NCBI RefSeq assembly: GCF_013415305.1
Contig: NZ_JACBXU010000004.1
Span: 248,001 to 312,000 of the forward strand
DNA length: 64,000 nt
Reading direction: 5' to 3'
From: Pantoea sp. WMus005
GTDB taxonomy: Bacteria; Pseudomonadota; Gammaproteobacteria; Enterobacterales; Enterobacteriaceae
Part shown: positions 49,300 to 56,561 of the stretch, one piece after another
Position numbering within the stretch: the first letter of the stretch is position 1
Layout: every line of letters begins with the position of its first letter
Translations under genes and position numbers: made by a program
The notes under the pieces: generated by a model
What the model saw: only the letters and a program-made list of their open reading frames with translations
Told to the model about the DNA's origin: nothing
Database searches by the model: none

Positions 49300-49878
49300 A
49301 TGAAATTCGATATCAACTTCGAAGGTGATAGCACCCCTATTCTTGATAGGGTTATCGAGGCATACGGCTTCGGTACAAAAATGCTACTGGCAGATCATCT
49401 GGGGATGGCACCCAGCACTTTATCTGGCCGCTATAAGCGAGGCGGATTTCCTGCTGACATAGTTGTGCGGTGCATGGCTGAAACAGGCGTACAGCTTCAG
49501 TGGCTAGTGACAGGAAAGGGTAAAAAATTCGATAATGATGAATTGGATATTCTAAACTTACCTAGGAAAAAGCTAGTCGATGGCCAGCTTTATGATTCTG
49601 GCTATGCCATGTTTGACAAGGTTTTTTTTCGTGCAGGTGTACCATTACCTGTAGAGCCATTTTGTTTATTAGATGAAAACGCTCAGTATATTATCGACCA
49701 AAAATTTGCAGAAATTTTCGACGGCGAATGGCTGGTAAATATTGAAGGAAAAGTGAGCGTTCGCAGCCTTGTGCGCATCCCTATCAAAAAGGTGCGCGTA
49801 AGCGGGGTTGGAATGGCTTTTGATTGTGCTATTGATGATATTGATGTACTTGGGAAAATTATTCTCACAATCAATTAA
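49300..49878 (+). CDS. Prophage repressor CI, 186 type
   Basis: A 192-residue repressor homologous to phage 186 CI. The N-terminal helix-turn-helix is ILDRVIEAYGFGTKMLLADHLGMAPSTLSGRYKRGGFP, with the ETGVQLQWLVTGKGKKF signature after it. The C-terminal oligomerisation domain carries GEWLVNIEGKVSVRSLVRIP and CAIDDIDVLGKI. It is expected to keep the prophage silent and give immunity. Nine bases after its stop begins the deoxyribosyltransferase/TIR-like gene, and then int, so the repressor transcript probably covers all of them. Confidence 0.88.
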   Translation: MKFDINFEGDSTPILDRVIEAYGFGTKMLLADHLGMAPSTLSGRYKRGGFPADIVVRCMAETGVQLQWLVTGKGKKFDNDELDILNLPRKKLVDGQLYDSGYAMFDKVFFRAGVPLPVEPFCLLDENAQYIIDQKFAEIFDGEWLVNIEGKVSVRSLVRIPIKKVRVSGVGMAFDCAIDDIDVLGKIILTIN

Positions 49879-49887
49879 GGAATTGCC

Positions 49888-50799
49888 ATGACAGCTAAAA
49901 AGGAAGTGAAGAATCCAGGAGATACACCTGTTGAAAAAGAAAAAAAAGTAAAGACTTGTTTTGTCATCATGCCAATTGCTGATCACCCTGATTATGAAAA
50001 AGATCATTTCAACCGAGTTTATGAGTACTTAATTAAGCCAGCTTGTATTAATGCTGGTTATCAGCCTTATCGTGCAGATGACAGTAAAGCGTCTCATATG
50101 ATTATGTTCGACATCCTAAAAAAAATTATGGATTGCGATATGGCCATTTGCGACCTTAGCTCTAAAAATGCCAATGTATTTTATGAGCTAGGACTTCGCC
50201 AAGCTTTTAACAAAAAAACCATACTAATTACTGATGGTCGAGATAAAGCACCATTTGACATATCTGGCTTCAGATATGTTCCCTATACACCATCATTAAG
50301 GGTTGATAGTGTAGAAAGAGAAATATCATCTATTTCTGAGATGTTGATTGAAACAGAAGCAGCACCTGACGATGATGTGAATTCAATTGTCAAACTATTA
50401 AAAATAAAGCCTGCGCATGTCGAGCCAGTTGAATTAAACTCAAGCGAAAGCATGTTGTTTAACTTAATTACAAAGCTTCAAGATAAAATAGATGCATTAG
50501 CTCCTCCTAAAACCTCAAGATTCGTGAGTAACAGAAAAGTTGCAGGTACAGAAGGCTATACCATTACCTCTTCACCTTCATATATACCGTTACCCCCGGT
50601 ATCTATCGGCGAGATATTAAATAACAACACTGAACAACTGATGGTTGAAACCTTCTATTTTCAAGGAGAGAAATTAGGCATTCTAGAATCTTATAATAAA
50701 GAATTTTTTACTTTCATCGACCCTCTAACTAATTTTAGGAAAAACATTCCTATCACCAACGATACAATGAAAAATATTTATGCAATACCAAGCTATTAA
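49888..50799 (+). CDS. Predicted nucleotide-active protein, deoxyribosyltransferase/TIR-like fold (candidate defence gene)
   Basis: A 303-residue cytosolic protein. After a Lys/Glu-rich leader, residues 22-140 show the pattern CFVIMPI, FNRVYEYLIKPACINAGY, RAD and CDMAICDLSSKNANVFYELGLR. I relate this to the nucleoside 2-deoxyribosyltransferase/TIR-like fold; Glu100 in YELGLR is at the position expected for a catalytic glutamate. The C-terminal 160 residues are not recognised. AAGGAATTGCC precedes the ATG. It sits between cI and int, where P2-type prophages often keep accessory genes expressed in the lysogen. NAD or nucleotide cleavage in phage defence is inference. AT-rich. Confidence 0.7.
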   Translation: MTAKKEVKNPGDTPVEKEKKVKTCFVIMPIADHPDYEKDHFNRVYEYLIKPACINAGYQPYRADDSKASHMIMFDILKKIMDCDMAICDLSSKNANVFYELGLRQAFNKKTILITDGRDKAPFDISGFRYVPYTPSLRVDSVEREISSISEMLIETEAAPDDDVNSIVKLLKIKPAHVEPVELNSSESMLFNLITKLQDKIDALAPPKTSRFVSNRKVAGTEGYTITSSPSYIPLPPVSIGEILNNNTEQLMVETFYFQGEKLGILESYNKEFFTFIDPLTNFRKNIPITNDTMKNIYAIPSY

Positions 50800-50801
50800 A
50801 A

Positions 50802-51836
50802 ATGAGCATACGAAAACAAGATGATGGGAAATGGCTTTTAGATTTTTATCCTGAAGGCAAACCGAAAGGAAGACCCAGTAAACGCATCCGTAAGACATTT
50901 TCCACAAAAGGTGAGGCCATTGCATATGAAAATTATGTAATGGAGACATTAGTAGAGAAGCCTTGGTTAGATGGCAAAGAGGATCGCCGCAAATTATCAG
51001 AGCTTGCTCAGCAATGGTTCGATGAACACGGCATCACCTTGGACGATGGCACAAAACGTCTTAAGGCGATGAAGTTTGCCTGTGAGAGCATGGGCAACCC
51101 GCTTGCCCATGAGTTCAGCGCAACCATGTTCTCTGTATATCGGAAAAAAAGATTGTCAGGTGAAATAGCCAGGACTGCGCGAGTGCAAAAGGTTTCGCCA
51201 CGGACCATGAACTTAGAGCTGGCTTACTTCCGGGCGGTCTTCAACGAACTAAAGCGATTAGGCCATTGGAAAAAAGATAATCCTCTTGAAAATTTACGCC
51301 CCTTTAAATCTGAAGAAGCAGAACTTGCTTACCTTGAAGCGGAGGAAATAACACGGCTTCTTGATGAATGTAAAAAAAGCCGTAATCCGCATGTTTACCA
51401 TGTAGCGCACCTATGCTTAGTGACAGGCGCAAGATGGGATGAAGCAGAATCATTGACTACTAAGCAGGTTAGAAATCTAAAAGTAAGTTTCATCAAGACC
51501 AAAGGAAATAGAAATAGAACAGTACCCATCAGCCAAGCCGTTTATGACAGCATTCCAAAACCTGAAAAAGCCGGACGTTATTTTGACACCTGTTACTCTG
51601 CTTTTCGTAGTGCTGTTAAAAGAGCCGATTTAGATTTACCAGATGGGCAACTTTCCCATGTATTACGTCATACTTTTGCATCACACTTTATGATGAACGG
51701 TGGCAATATATTGGTATTACAACGTATTTTAGGGCACACAGATATTAAGATGACAATGCGTTATTCACATTTCGCTCCAGAACATTTAGATGATGCAATT
51801 AAGCTTAACCCTTTAAGTGATAGAGAAGACTCATGA
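50802..51836 (+). CDS. Tyrosine integrase of the P2-type prophage
   Basis: A 344-residue, apparently complete phage integrase. The N-terminal arm-binding domain (KQDDGKWLLDFYPEGK) is followed by the SAM-like core-binding domain and the catalytic domain with Arg211 (TGARWDEAES), His286 and Arg289 (SHVLRHTF), His312 (LGHTDI) and the nucleophile Tyr321 (RYSHF). It starts two bases after the upstream gene and its stop overlaps the next start (ATGA). It lies about 900 bases from the right repeat and presumably acts on the ileX 3' end. Confidence 0.93.
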   Translation: MSIRKQDDGKWLLDFYPEGKPKGRPSKRIRKTFSTKGEAIAYENYVMETLVEKPWLDGKEDRRKLSELAQQWFDEHGITLDDGTKRLKAMKFACESMGNPLAHEFSATMFSVYRKKRLSGEIARTARVQKVSPRTMNLELAYFRAVFNELKRLGHWKKDNPLENLRPFKSEEAELAYLEAEEITRLLDECKKSRNPHVYHVAHLCLVTGARWDEAESLTTKQVRNLKVSFIKTKGNRNRTVPISQAVYDSIPKPEKAGRYFDTCYSAFRSAVKRADLDLPDGQLSHVLRHTFASHFMMNGGNILVLQRILGHTDIKMTMRYSHFAPEHLDDAIKLNPLSDREDS

Positions 51837-52606
51837 AAAAGCACTATATTTTTCTTTTTACTTTAGGTGGATTGTTTTTCGCAGCCATCCCATTAATTCT
51901 ATATTTCATTCAATTCTCTCCAAACTCAGTACTGCCTGATTACTTAACAGAAAGATTATCAATTAAAAACGACGACTGGGGTAGTTTTGGCTCTTTCTTA
52001 AGTGGAACTTCAGGCGCTATTTTTTCATTTTTCGGAACTCTAGCTGTCATATGGACATTGGTCGAATCACATAAATCTAATGAAAAACAAATCAATATGA
52101 TTCGCTCAGAACAAACATTTGCTCAGTTTAATGAACTCCTCAAGGTTTTAGAGGAAATGCTAAAATATAAAATTTATCCTACACATCATGGAGCGTTATT
52201 CGACTTAGAAAGATGGAAGGATTACGTGTATTCTCGCACCGCACTTAAGATGAATATTTTTTTAAACGAAAACCCTAAAGATCGCAAGAATGATGGTATT
52301 TATGAATTTTCTTTTTATTCATTTTTCTATGGCACAGTTATGGAAGAAATTAACACCCCAGTTTTCAATAAAGAATCTGCAATTTATACGGTTCTTTTAG
52401 ATAGAATAATGAATTCTGACAATTCAACTAAAGAAGCGTTAATTGCGGTACTTGACGCAAAACTAGATGAAGACCTTTTTTTCTTCCTAAACGCTTTCCA
52501 AATATTGGGGGAAGACAAGTCCAGAATCATAAGGATGCTAGCCAGCTCCTTACCCTTGCAGGTTCCTGTTGATTTGAGTGACCGCATATATGAATTTACT
52601 GATTGA
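51833..52606 (+). CDS. Putative abortive-infection membrane protein (PutAbiC-like)
   Basis: A 257-residue protein with two N-terminal membrane helices (about 6-27 and 57-76). They are separated by a loop containing DDWGSFGSFLSGTSGAIFSF, the hallmark I associate with the PutAbiC family (putative phage abortive infection protein). The rest is a soluble helical domain (EQTFAQFNELLKVLEEMLKYK and onward). Its ATG overlaps the integrase TGA, so translation is coupled to int. AT-rich. A role as a lysogen-encoded block against other phages is inferred from family and context. Confidence 0.75.
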   Translation: MKKHYIFLFTLGGLFFAAIPLILYFIQFSPNSVLPDYLTERLSIKNDDWGSFGSFLSGTSGAIFSFFGTLAVIWTLVESHKSNEKQINMIRSEQTFAQFNELLKVLEEMLKYKIYPTHHGALFDLERWKDYVYSRTALKMNIFLNENPKDRKNDGIYEFSFYSFFYGTVMEEINTPVFNKESAIYTVLLDRIMNSDNSTKEALIAVLDAKLDEDLFFFLNAFQILGEDKSRIIRMLASSLPLQVPVDLSDRIYEFTD

Positions 52607-52720
52607 TTGTCCCCTTTTTGTCCCTTCAGGACACAAAAGTTCAGCAAACCCCATCAACATTCAACCTTAAGTTTTATTTAAAATCAGTAACTTATTGATT
52701 TTTAATGTAAGAGCATCGTT

Positions 52721-52770
52721 CTCATAATCGCTTGGTCGCTGGTTCAAACCCAGCAGGGGCCACCAAATTT
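52721..52770 (+). repeat. Internal attachment site shared by elements 1 and 2
   Basis: Exact 50-base copy of 44617-44666, the ileX 3' half. Upstream bases (GTAAGAGCATCGTT) only partly resemble the tRNA, so no functional tRNA is formed. Confidence 0.92.
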
Positions 52771-52795
52771 TAATCTGTTAAATCAGTAGATTAGA

Positions 52796-52819
52796 GCCAC
52801 CTTTTTGGGTGGTTTTTTT
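52796..52819 (+). terminator. Terminator following the internal tRNA-end copy
   Basis: GCCACC pairs with GGGTGG across a T-rich loop and is followed by seven T residues. It holds the position that the ileX terminator occupies after attL. Confidence 0.75.
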
Positions 52820-52867
52820 GTTTCTGCTTTCTGATTCTGAAGTGGCGGCAGATGATTTTGTCGTTAG

Positions 52868-53689
52868 GTCATTGAGCTGCTTGAATTATGGTTCAACACG
52901 CATGGCATTACGCTGGCGGATGGTGAGAAGCGGCGAACCACAATGGCGTTCGCCTGCGAGGCGATGGGAAATCCACTCGCAACCGAGTTCAACGCGAAAA
53001 TTTTTGCGTCATATCGCGAGCAGCGTTTAAGCGGGAAGATCACCCGCTCCAGTCGAGTGAAAACGGTAACGCCGCGTACGGTGAATTTAGAGTTGGCATA
53101 TTTCAGGGCGATGTTTAACGAGCTACGTCGGTTAGATGAATGGACCGCACCGAACCCATTAGAAAACGTGCGCGAGTTTAAAATCAGTGAGTCGGAGATA
53201 GCGTATCTAACCATTGAGGAAATTAGAACGCTCCTTACCAAGTGTGAGAACAGCCGATCCAAAGACCTGACGACCATTGTGAAAATCTGCCTCGCAACTG
53301 GCGCACGATGGAGTGAGGCCGAAAGCTTAAAGGGGAAACCAAATCCGCGCTGGTCAGATCGTCTATGTGAAAATTAAAGGCAAGAAAAACCGCGCGGTGC
53401 CGATAACTGAAAAATTACAGGCTGATCTGCCATTGAGCAGAAAGGCGCAGCCAATTTTTAAACCTTGAGTAAAGCGATGCTGCGTGCCGGTATCGAGACA
53501 CCCGCTGGGCAGCTTACGCATGTTTTACGCCATACCTTTACATCTCATTTCATGATGAACGGGAGAAATATTCTTGTGCTACAACGGATTTTGGGGCATA
53601 CAGATATTAAGGTGACGATGCGCTATGCACACTTTTCGCCTTACCATTTGAATGATGCAAAAAAGCTAAATCCATTAACTCAAATTTAG
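52868..53689 (+). pseudogene. Broken tyrosine integrase (N-terminus deleted, two frameshifts)
   Basis: The translation from 52868 (IELLELWFNTHGITLADGEKR) aligns with residues 66 onward of the intact integrase at 50802-51836. There is an in-frame stop at 52865 and nothing resembling the first 65 residues upstream. The frame is lost after SLKG near 53337, resumes as IVYVKIKGKKNRAVPIT, hits a stop near 53468, and resumes again as SKAMLRAGIETPAGQLTHVLRHTF to LGHTDIKVTMRYAHF. The catalytic Arg, HxxR, His and Tyr motifs survive in pieces. It is nonfunctional as it stands. Confidence 0.9.
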
Positions 53690-53831
53690 AGCGATAAAAA
53701 TGCTCCCTCACTTGAGAAGTCAACCAAACTGCTCCTCATTTATAAATCATATTTTCAATAGAAAAAATAGCTTGAAAATTAATCGATAAGCAGAAATATA
53801 GATATATAATATCTTAAAAAGAGATGATAAA

Positions 53832-55181
53832 ATGAATAAATTTATTGCTGTTAAGGTTGGAAAAGGAGATTCCTTTTACTTAGAAAACATGGAAGTAAGT
53901 TTTTTAGTTGATGGTGGCGCAAGTAAAAATCAACTTCCAACATTGTTATCTTCAGCATCGATATCAAATGACGTCGATATTTTAGTATGTACGCACAGTG
54001 ATGAAGACCATGTGAATGGATTAATTGGTTATTTTGAGAATAGTAAAAAGTGTCAAGAAGTATGGTTACCGGGCAGTTGGATGTCACGACTCGAAGACAT
54101 GTTAGATAGACCAAAGGACTTCATTAGAGAACTTTATGAAAATATAGATGACTTGGATGAAAATTTTTTATTGGACAGCGCTAACACACTCGAGGAGATG
54201 GGTGACATCATTTCACAAAGAAGTAATTTTTCAGATAAAAAAAAGGACGATAACAGTAATATTATTCCTCCAACGCTCCCTTATAAAAACGAAGAAATGA
54301 AGTTTAAAATTGAATCATTGCAAGATGAATCAAGTTATATTAAGCCTAAAGAAAATAAGGAAGAATCAGAAGAATCAGAAGAATCAGAAGAATCAGAAGA
54401 ATCAGAAGAATCAGAAGAATCAGAAGAATCAGAAGAATCAGAAGAATCAGAAGAATCATTAAAAAATAAAAAATTATATAGTCAAGATAATTTATCTCAA
54501 TTCATTAATGAAGCTAACTTCGCTACAGTTCCTTTTATATATAGAAAAACCAGTCACCAAATAAACTCATCTAAGAGAGATGATATATTTAAAAGCTCGA
54601 TTAACGCTACAAAAAAAATATTACAACTCGCCACGCTAGCTTATAATTCTGGAGCGACGGTAAGATGGTTTGAATATTCAGAAACTGAATCTGGAGGCGG
54701 CATGAAATACTTTAAACCCGTAAACTCCATTGAAATATTTAAAGCCAAAAAGAGATTGGCGCTTGAATTTCTCTGCTTAACCAAAGCTAATGTAGAAAGT
54801 TTGGTTTTCTATGCATGTAATGAAGATGACACAGCAGGGGTACTTTTTTGTGCTGACTCAAACTTTTCATTTCAGCAACCACTTAACTTTTTATCGAATT
54901 GTCAAAATCTAGTAGTTACAGCTCCTCATCACGGAGCTGAAGCCAACAAAATTGTTTATCAAAAATTAGCACCATATATTCCCCTGAACACAATTTTTGT
55001 CAGAAGTGATACTCGACAGTCTAAAAACAAAAAAAAACCTAGGCCATGTGTCGACTATAGAAATCTAATTTACTCCAAATACTGCACGATTTGTTACGGT
55101 CAAGAAATCAAACAAAATATTATTTTGAATTATAGGACAGGAGGCTGGTCTCCTGATAAAACTACTGATTGCATATGTTAA
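53832..55181 (+). CDS. Metallo-beta-lactamase-fold protein with an EES-repeat insert
   Basis: A 449-residue protein. The N-terminal half has the MBL metal motif THSDEDHVNG (His55, Asp57, Asp59, His60) after FLVDGGA, and the C-terminal half has CADSNF and TAPHHGAE, giving a layout like the ComEC-type MBL domains. Between them lies a 200-residue acidic insert with eleven exact Glu-Glu-Ser units (residues 177-209). There is no signal peptide. AGAGATGATAAA precedes the ATG. AT-rich, with no close partner gene. MBL proteins of this kind occur in defence islands, but the substrate and role here are unknown. Confidence 0.8.
   Translation: MNKFIAVKVGKGDSFYLENMEVSFLVDGGASKNQLPTLLSSASISNDVDILVCTHSDEDHVNGLIGYFENSKKCQEVWLPGSWMSRLEDMLDRPKDFIRELYENIDDLDENFLLDSANTLEEMGDIISQRSNFSDKKKDDNSNIIPPTLPYKNEEMKFKIESLQDESSYIKPKENKEESEESEESEESEESEESEESEESEESEESEESLKNKKLYSQDNLSQFINEANFATVPFIYRKTSHQINSSKRDDIFKSSINATKKILQLATLAYNSGATVRWFEYSETESGGGMKYFKPVNSIEIFKAKKRLALEFLCLTKANVESLVFYACNEDDTAGVLFCADSNFSFQQPLNFLSNCQNLVVTAPHHGAEANKIVYQKLAPYIPLNTIFVRSDTRQSKNKKKPRPCVDYRNLIYSKYCTICYGQEIKQNIILNYRTGGWSPDKTTDCIC
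54360..54458 (+). repeat. Minisatellite, 11 units of GAAGAATCA
   Basis: Eleven uninterrupted 9-base units inside the MBL-fold gene. Because each unit is three codons, slippage changes insert length without shifting the frame. No base differences between units were seen, so the array is young or kept uniform. Confidence 0.95.
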
Positions 55182-55452
55182 TATTACACAGTTAGTTGAA
55201 TATTTCATGTTACGCCGTGATAATACAAAAACATGAATTATTCATGACTTTATCCTTTTCATTTATAGAAAAATGTCTTTTTTGTTAACTTTATCATCTT
55301 CATTTCAGGTGGGTGAAGTAAGTTAACGTCACAAATAAATGGCAGCAAAGTGGCAGCACAGCGCAACGCCATGTGCCACTTTTCATCACTATTTGGCCTA
55401 AAGAAAATATAAAAATAAGTAACCTACTGATTTAACTCGCGTCAAATTGGGA
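55182..55452. other. Right end of element 2, possible arm-type integrase sites
   Basis: AT-rich and without a gene. TGGCAGCAAAGTGGCAGCA (55340-55358) is a tandem pair of an 8-base motif with 11-base spacing, about 100 bases from the right repeat. A similar pair with GGC occurs at 55567-55585, outside the repeat. Confidence 0.55.
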
Positions 55453-55502
55453 CTCATAATCCCCTGGTCGCTGGTTCAAACCCAGCAGGGGCCACCAAAT
55501 TT
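55453..55502 (+). repeat. Right-most tRNA-end copy (attR)
   Basis: It matches the 50-base ileX 3' half except for two changes in the anticodon stem (CGCT to CCCC). It is followed by a CCGCT/AGCGG terminator with T7 at 55527-55549, much like the one after ileX. Confidence 0.9.
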
Positions 55503-55526
55503 ATCATATGAAGACATATGCTTAAG

Positions 55527-55549
55527 CCGCTCATTGAAGCGGTTTTTTT
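55527..55549 (+). terminator. Terminator after the right-most tRNA-end copy
   Basis: CCGCT-CATTGA-AGCGG followed by seven T residues; probably the original ileX terminator or a copy brought by an element. Confidence 0.75.
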
Positions 55550-56561
55550 GTATCTGGCTTTTCGAGTGGCGGCAAAATGGCGGCACATTTTCACCTCTAT
55601 TGCCTCCCCCCGACTGATTATCCTGAGCAGCCCGAATCAAGGCCGTGAATGGTCATCCCTTCTGCAAGCCTTTATCCTCAATGACAGGGCTGGCGCCACA
55701 CAGCAGAATCGGTAGACGGTTTCAAAGAATCCATGACGCATCAATAATGGCTGAGGCGTAGAACAGCGCCCCGGTTTCTCACCTGTAACTAACCCTAAAC
55801 GCCTCTCATAAATCCAGCCCATTAAATGTTAGCTTCATGTTAAAGTCATTGGCATTGCCTGACCTGAAGAAGAGAGCAACATAACCATGCATCCGATTTT
55901 CGAAATACTCTCAGAGTTATTTAGCGCGTGGCCTGCAACGTCAGGGAAGCAAAAAGAGAGAAAGCCAGTCAGGGATAGAAGAAAGGTCTCACGTCTTGAC
56001 TACAAACCTTTATGCAAGATAACGACCGACCCAAAAAGAAATGATGTACCGCATAAAGATGAGAGCAACTGAGAAAACGTACTCTTCTTCCTATCTGCTG
56101 GTGTGAACACAAGCGAGGCAGGCAGAAGTCATCTTCCCCCACTGATCGTTGCACTTCAGCTCACAGTTTTCATCTTTTCAAGCGGCATCACGAATCGTCA
56201 GTCATTGTCCTGAATGTGGCGTCATCGCCACATTCAGAACACTATCACGAGAGCGCCCACGACATCGTACTGAGTGAGGTGCAACAACGGGTTGCACTAT
56301 CCTCCAGCCGAACCCGGCGATATCCCGCATTACCCTCTGCCCGATCGTCAGATTGAGTCATCTCTCATCCTTTCTGCTCTGCAACCGCTCTTCCTCCAAA
56401 GTAATCCCTGCGACCTGTCTACACCGTGTGGAGAAAGGGTGGCTGCGATTAAAACAGCCTGACGACGCAATTCCTGTCGCCAGCATTTAGATTTCAGGTA
56501 ATTTAACCCGCGCAAACCCCATGCTATCTTGTGGTTTTGATTTTTTCAGTGGGCAAAACAG
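55550..56561. other. Gene-poor spacer before ddlA, possible third element relic
   Basis: About 1 kb with no gene I can firmly support. TGGCGGCAAAATGGCGGCA at 55567-55585 lies just outside attR and resembles the arm-type pair inside element 2, which suggests the left end of a further, decayed element. A 61-codon frame (55887-56072) is listed separately. The rest shows mixed composition, no tRNA and no terminator of note. Confidence 0.5.
55887..56072 (+). CDS. Possible small basic protein, 61 residues (doubtful)
   Basis: An open frame in the spacer before ddlA. The N-terminus is hydrophobic and acidic (MHPIFEILSELFSAWPATSG), the rest strongly basic (KQKERKPVRDRRKVSR). GAAGAAGAGAG lies about 15 bases upstream, too far for a good ribosome-binding site. 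No family is recognised. It could be a real small gene of the decayed element or chance. Confidence 0.3.
   Translation: MHPIFEILSELFSAWPATSGKQKERKPVRDRRKVSRLDYKPLCKITTDPKRNDVPHKDESN

Larger units (their letters stand above)
44617..52770. mobile_element. Integrated element 1 at ileX: P2/186-type prophage relic with satellite cargo
   Basis: Bounded by 50-base perfect direct repeats of the ileX 3' end (44617-44666 and 52721-52770). The right end holds a complete tyrosine integrase next to the repeat, repressor cI, cox, cII and a fragment of a baseplate gene; capsid, terminase, lysis and most tail genes are gone. The left 2.5 kb is AT-rich and carries four further small genes; two decayed tRNA-end copies inside suggest it is itself composite. 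A 17-base sequence TGTCCCCTTTTNGTCCC lies just inside both ends (44731-44747 and 52608-52624) and is a good candidate arm-type integrase site. Confidence 0.82.
52721..55502. mobile_element. Integrated element 2 at ileX: 2.7 kb relic with broken integrase and MBL-fold gene
   Basis: Lies between the tRNA-end copies at 52721 and 55453. It contains an integrase pseudogene related to the intact integrase of element 1, and one long AT-rich gene. A tandem TGGCAGCA pair (55340-55358) just inside the right end and a single TGGCGGCA (52843-52850) inside the left end look like arm-type integrase sites. With its own integrase broken, it could only move if element 1's enzyme acts on it. Confidence 0.75.

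Noticed and set aside
52700-52773. Additional tRNA genes at the 52721 and 55453 repeats
   Set aside because: Only the 3' half of the tRNA is present; acceptor 5' strand and D-arm are missing, so no cloverleaf forms.
54360-54458. CRISPR-like array
   Set aside because: Contiguous 9-base units without spacers, in frame within a gene; it is a coding minisatellite.
55518-55715. 65-codon frame after the right-most tRNA-end copy
   Set aside because: Begins inside the terminator hairpin and translates it; not a plausible gene.
56274-56462. 62-codon frame before ddlA
   Set aside because: No ribosome-binding site, unusual composition and no family resemblance.
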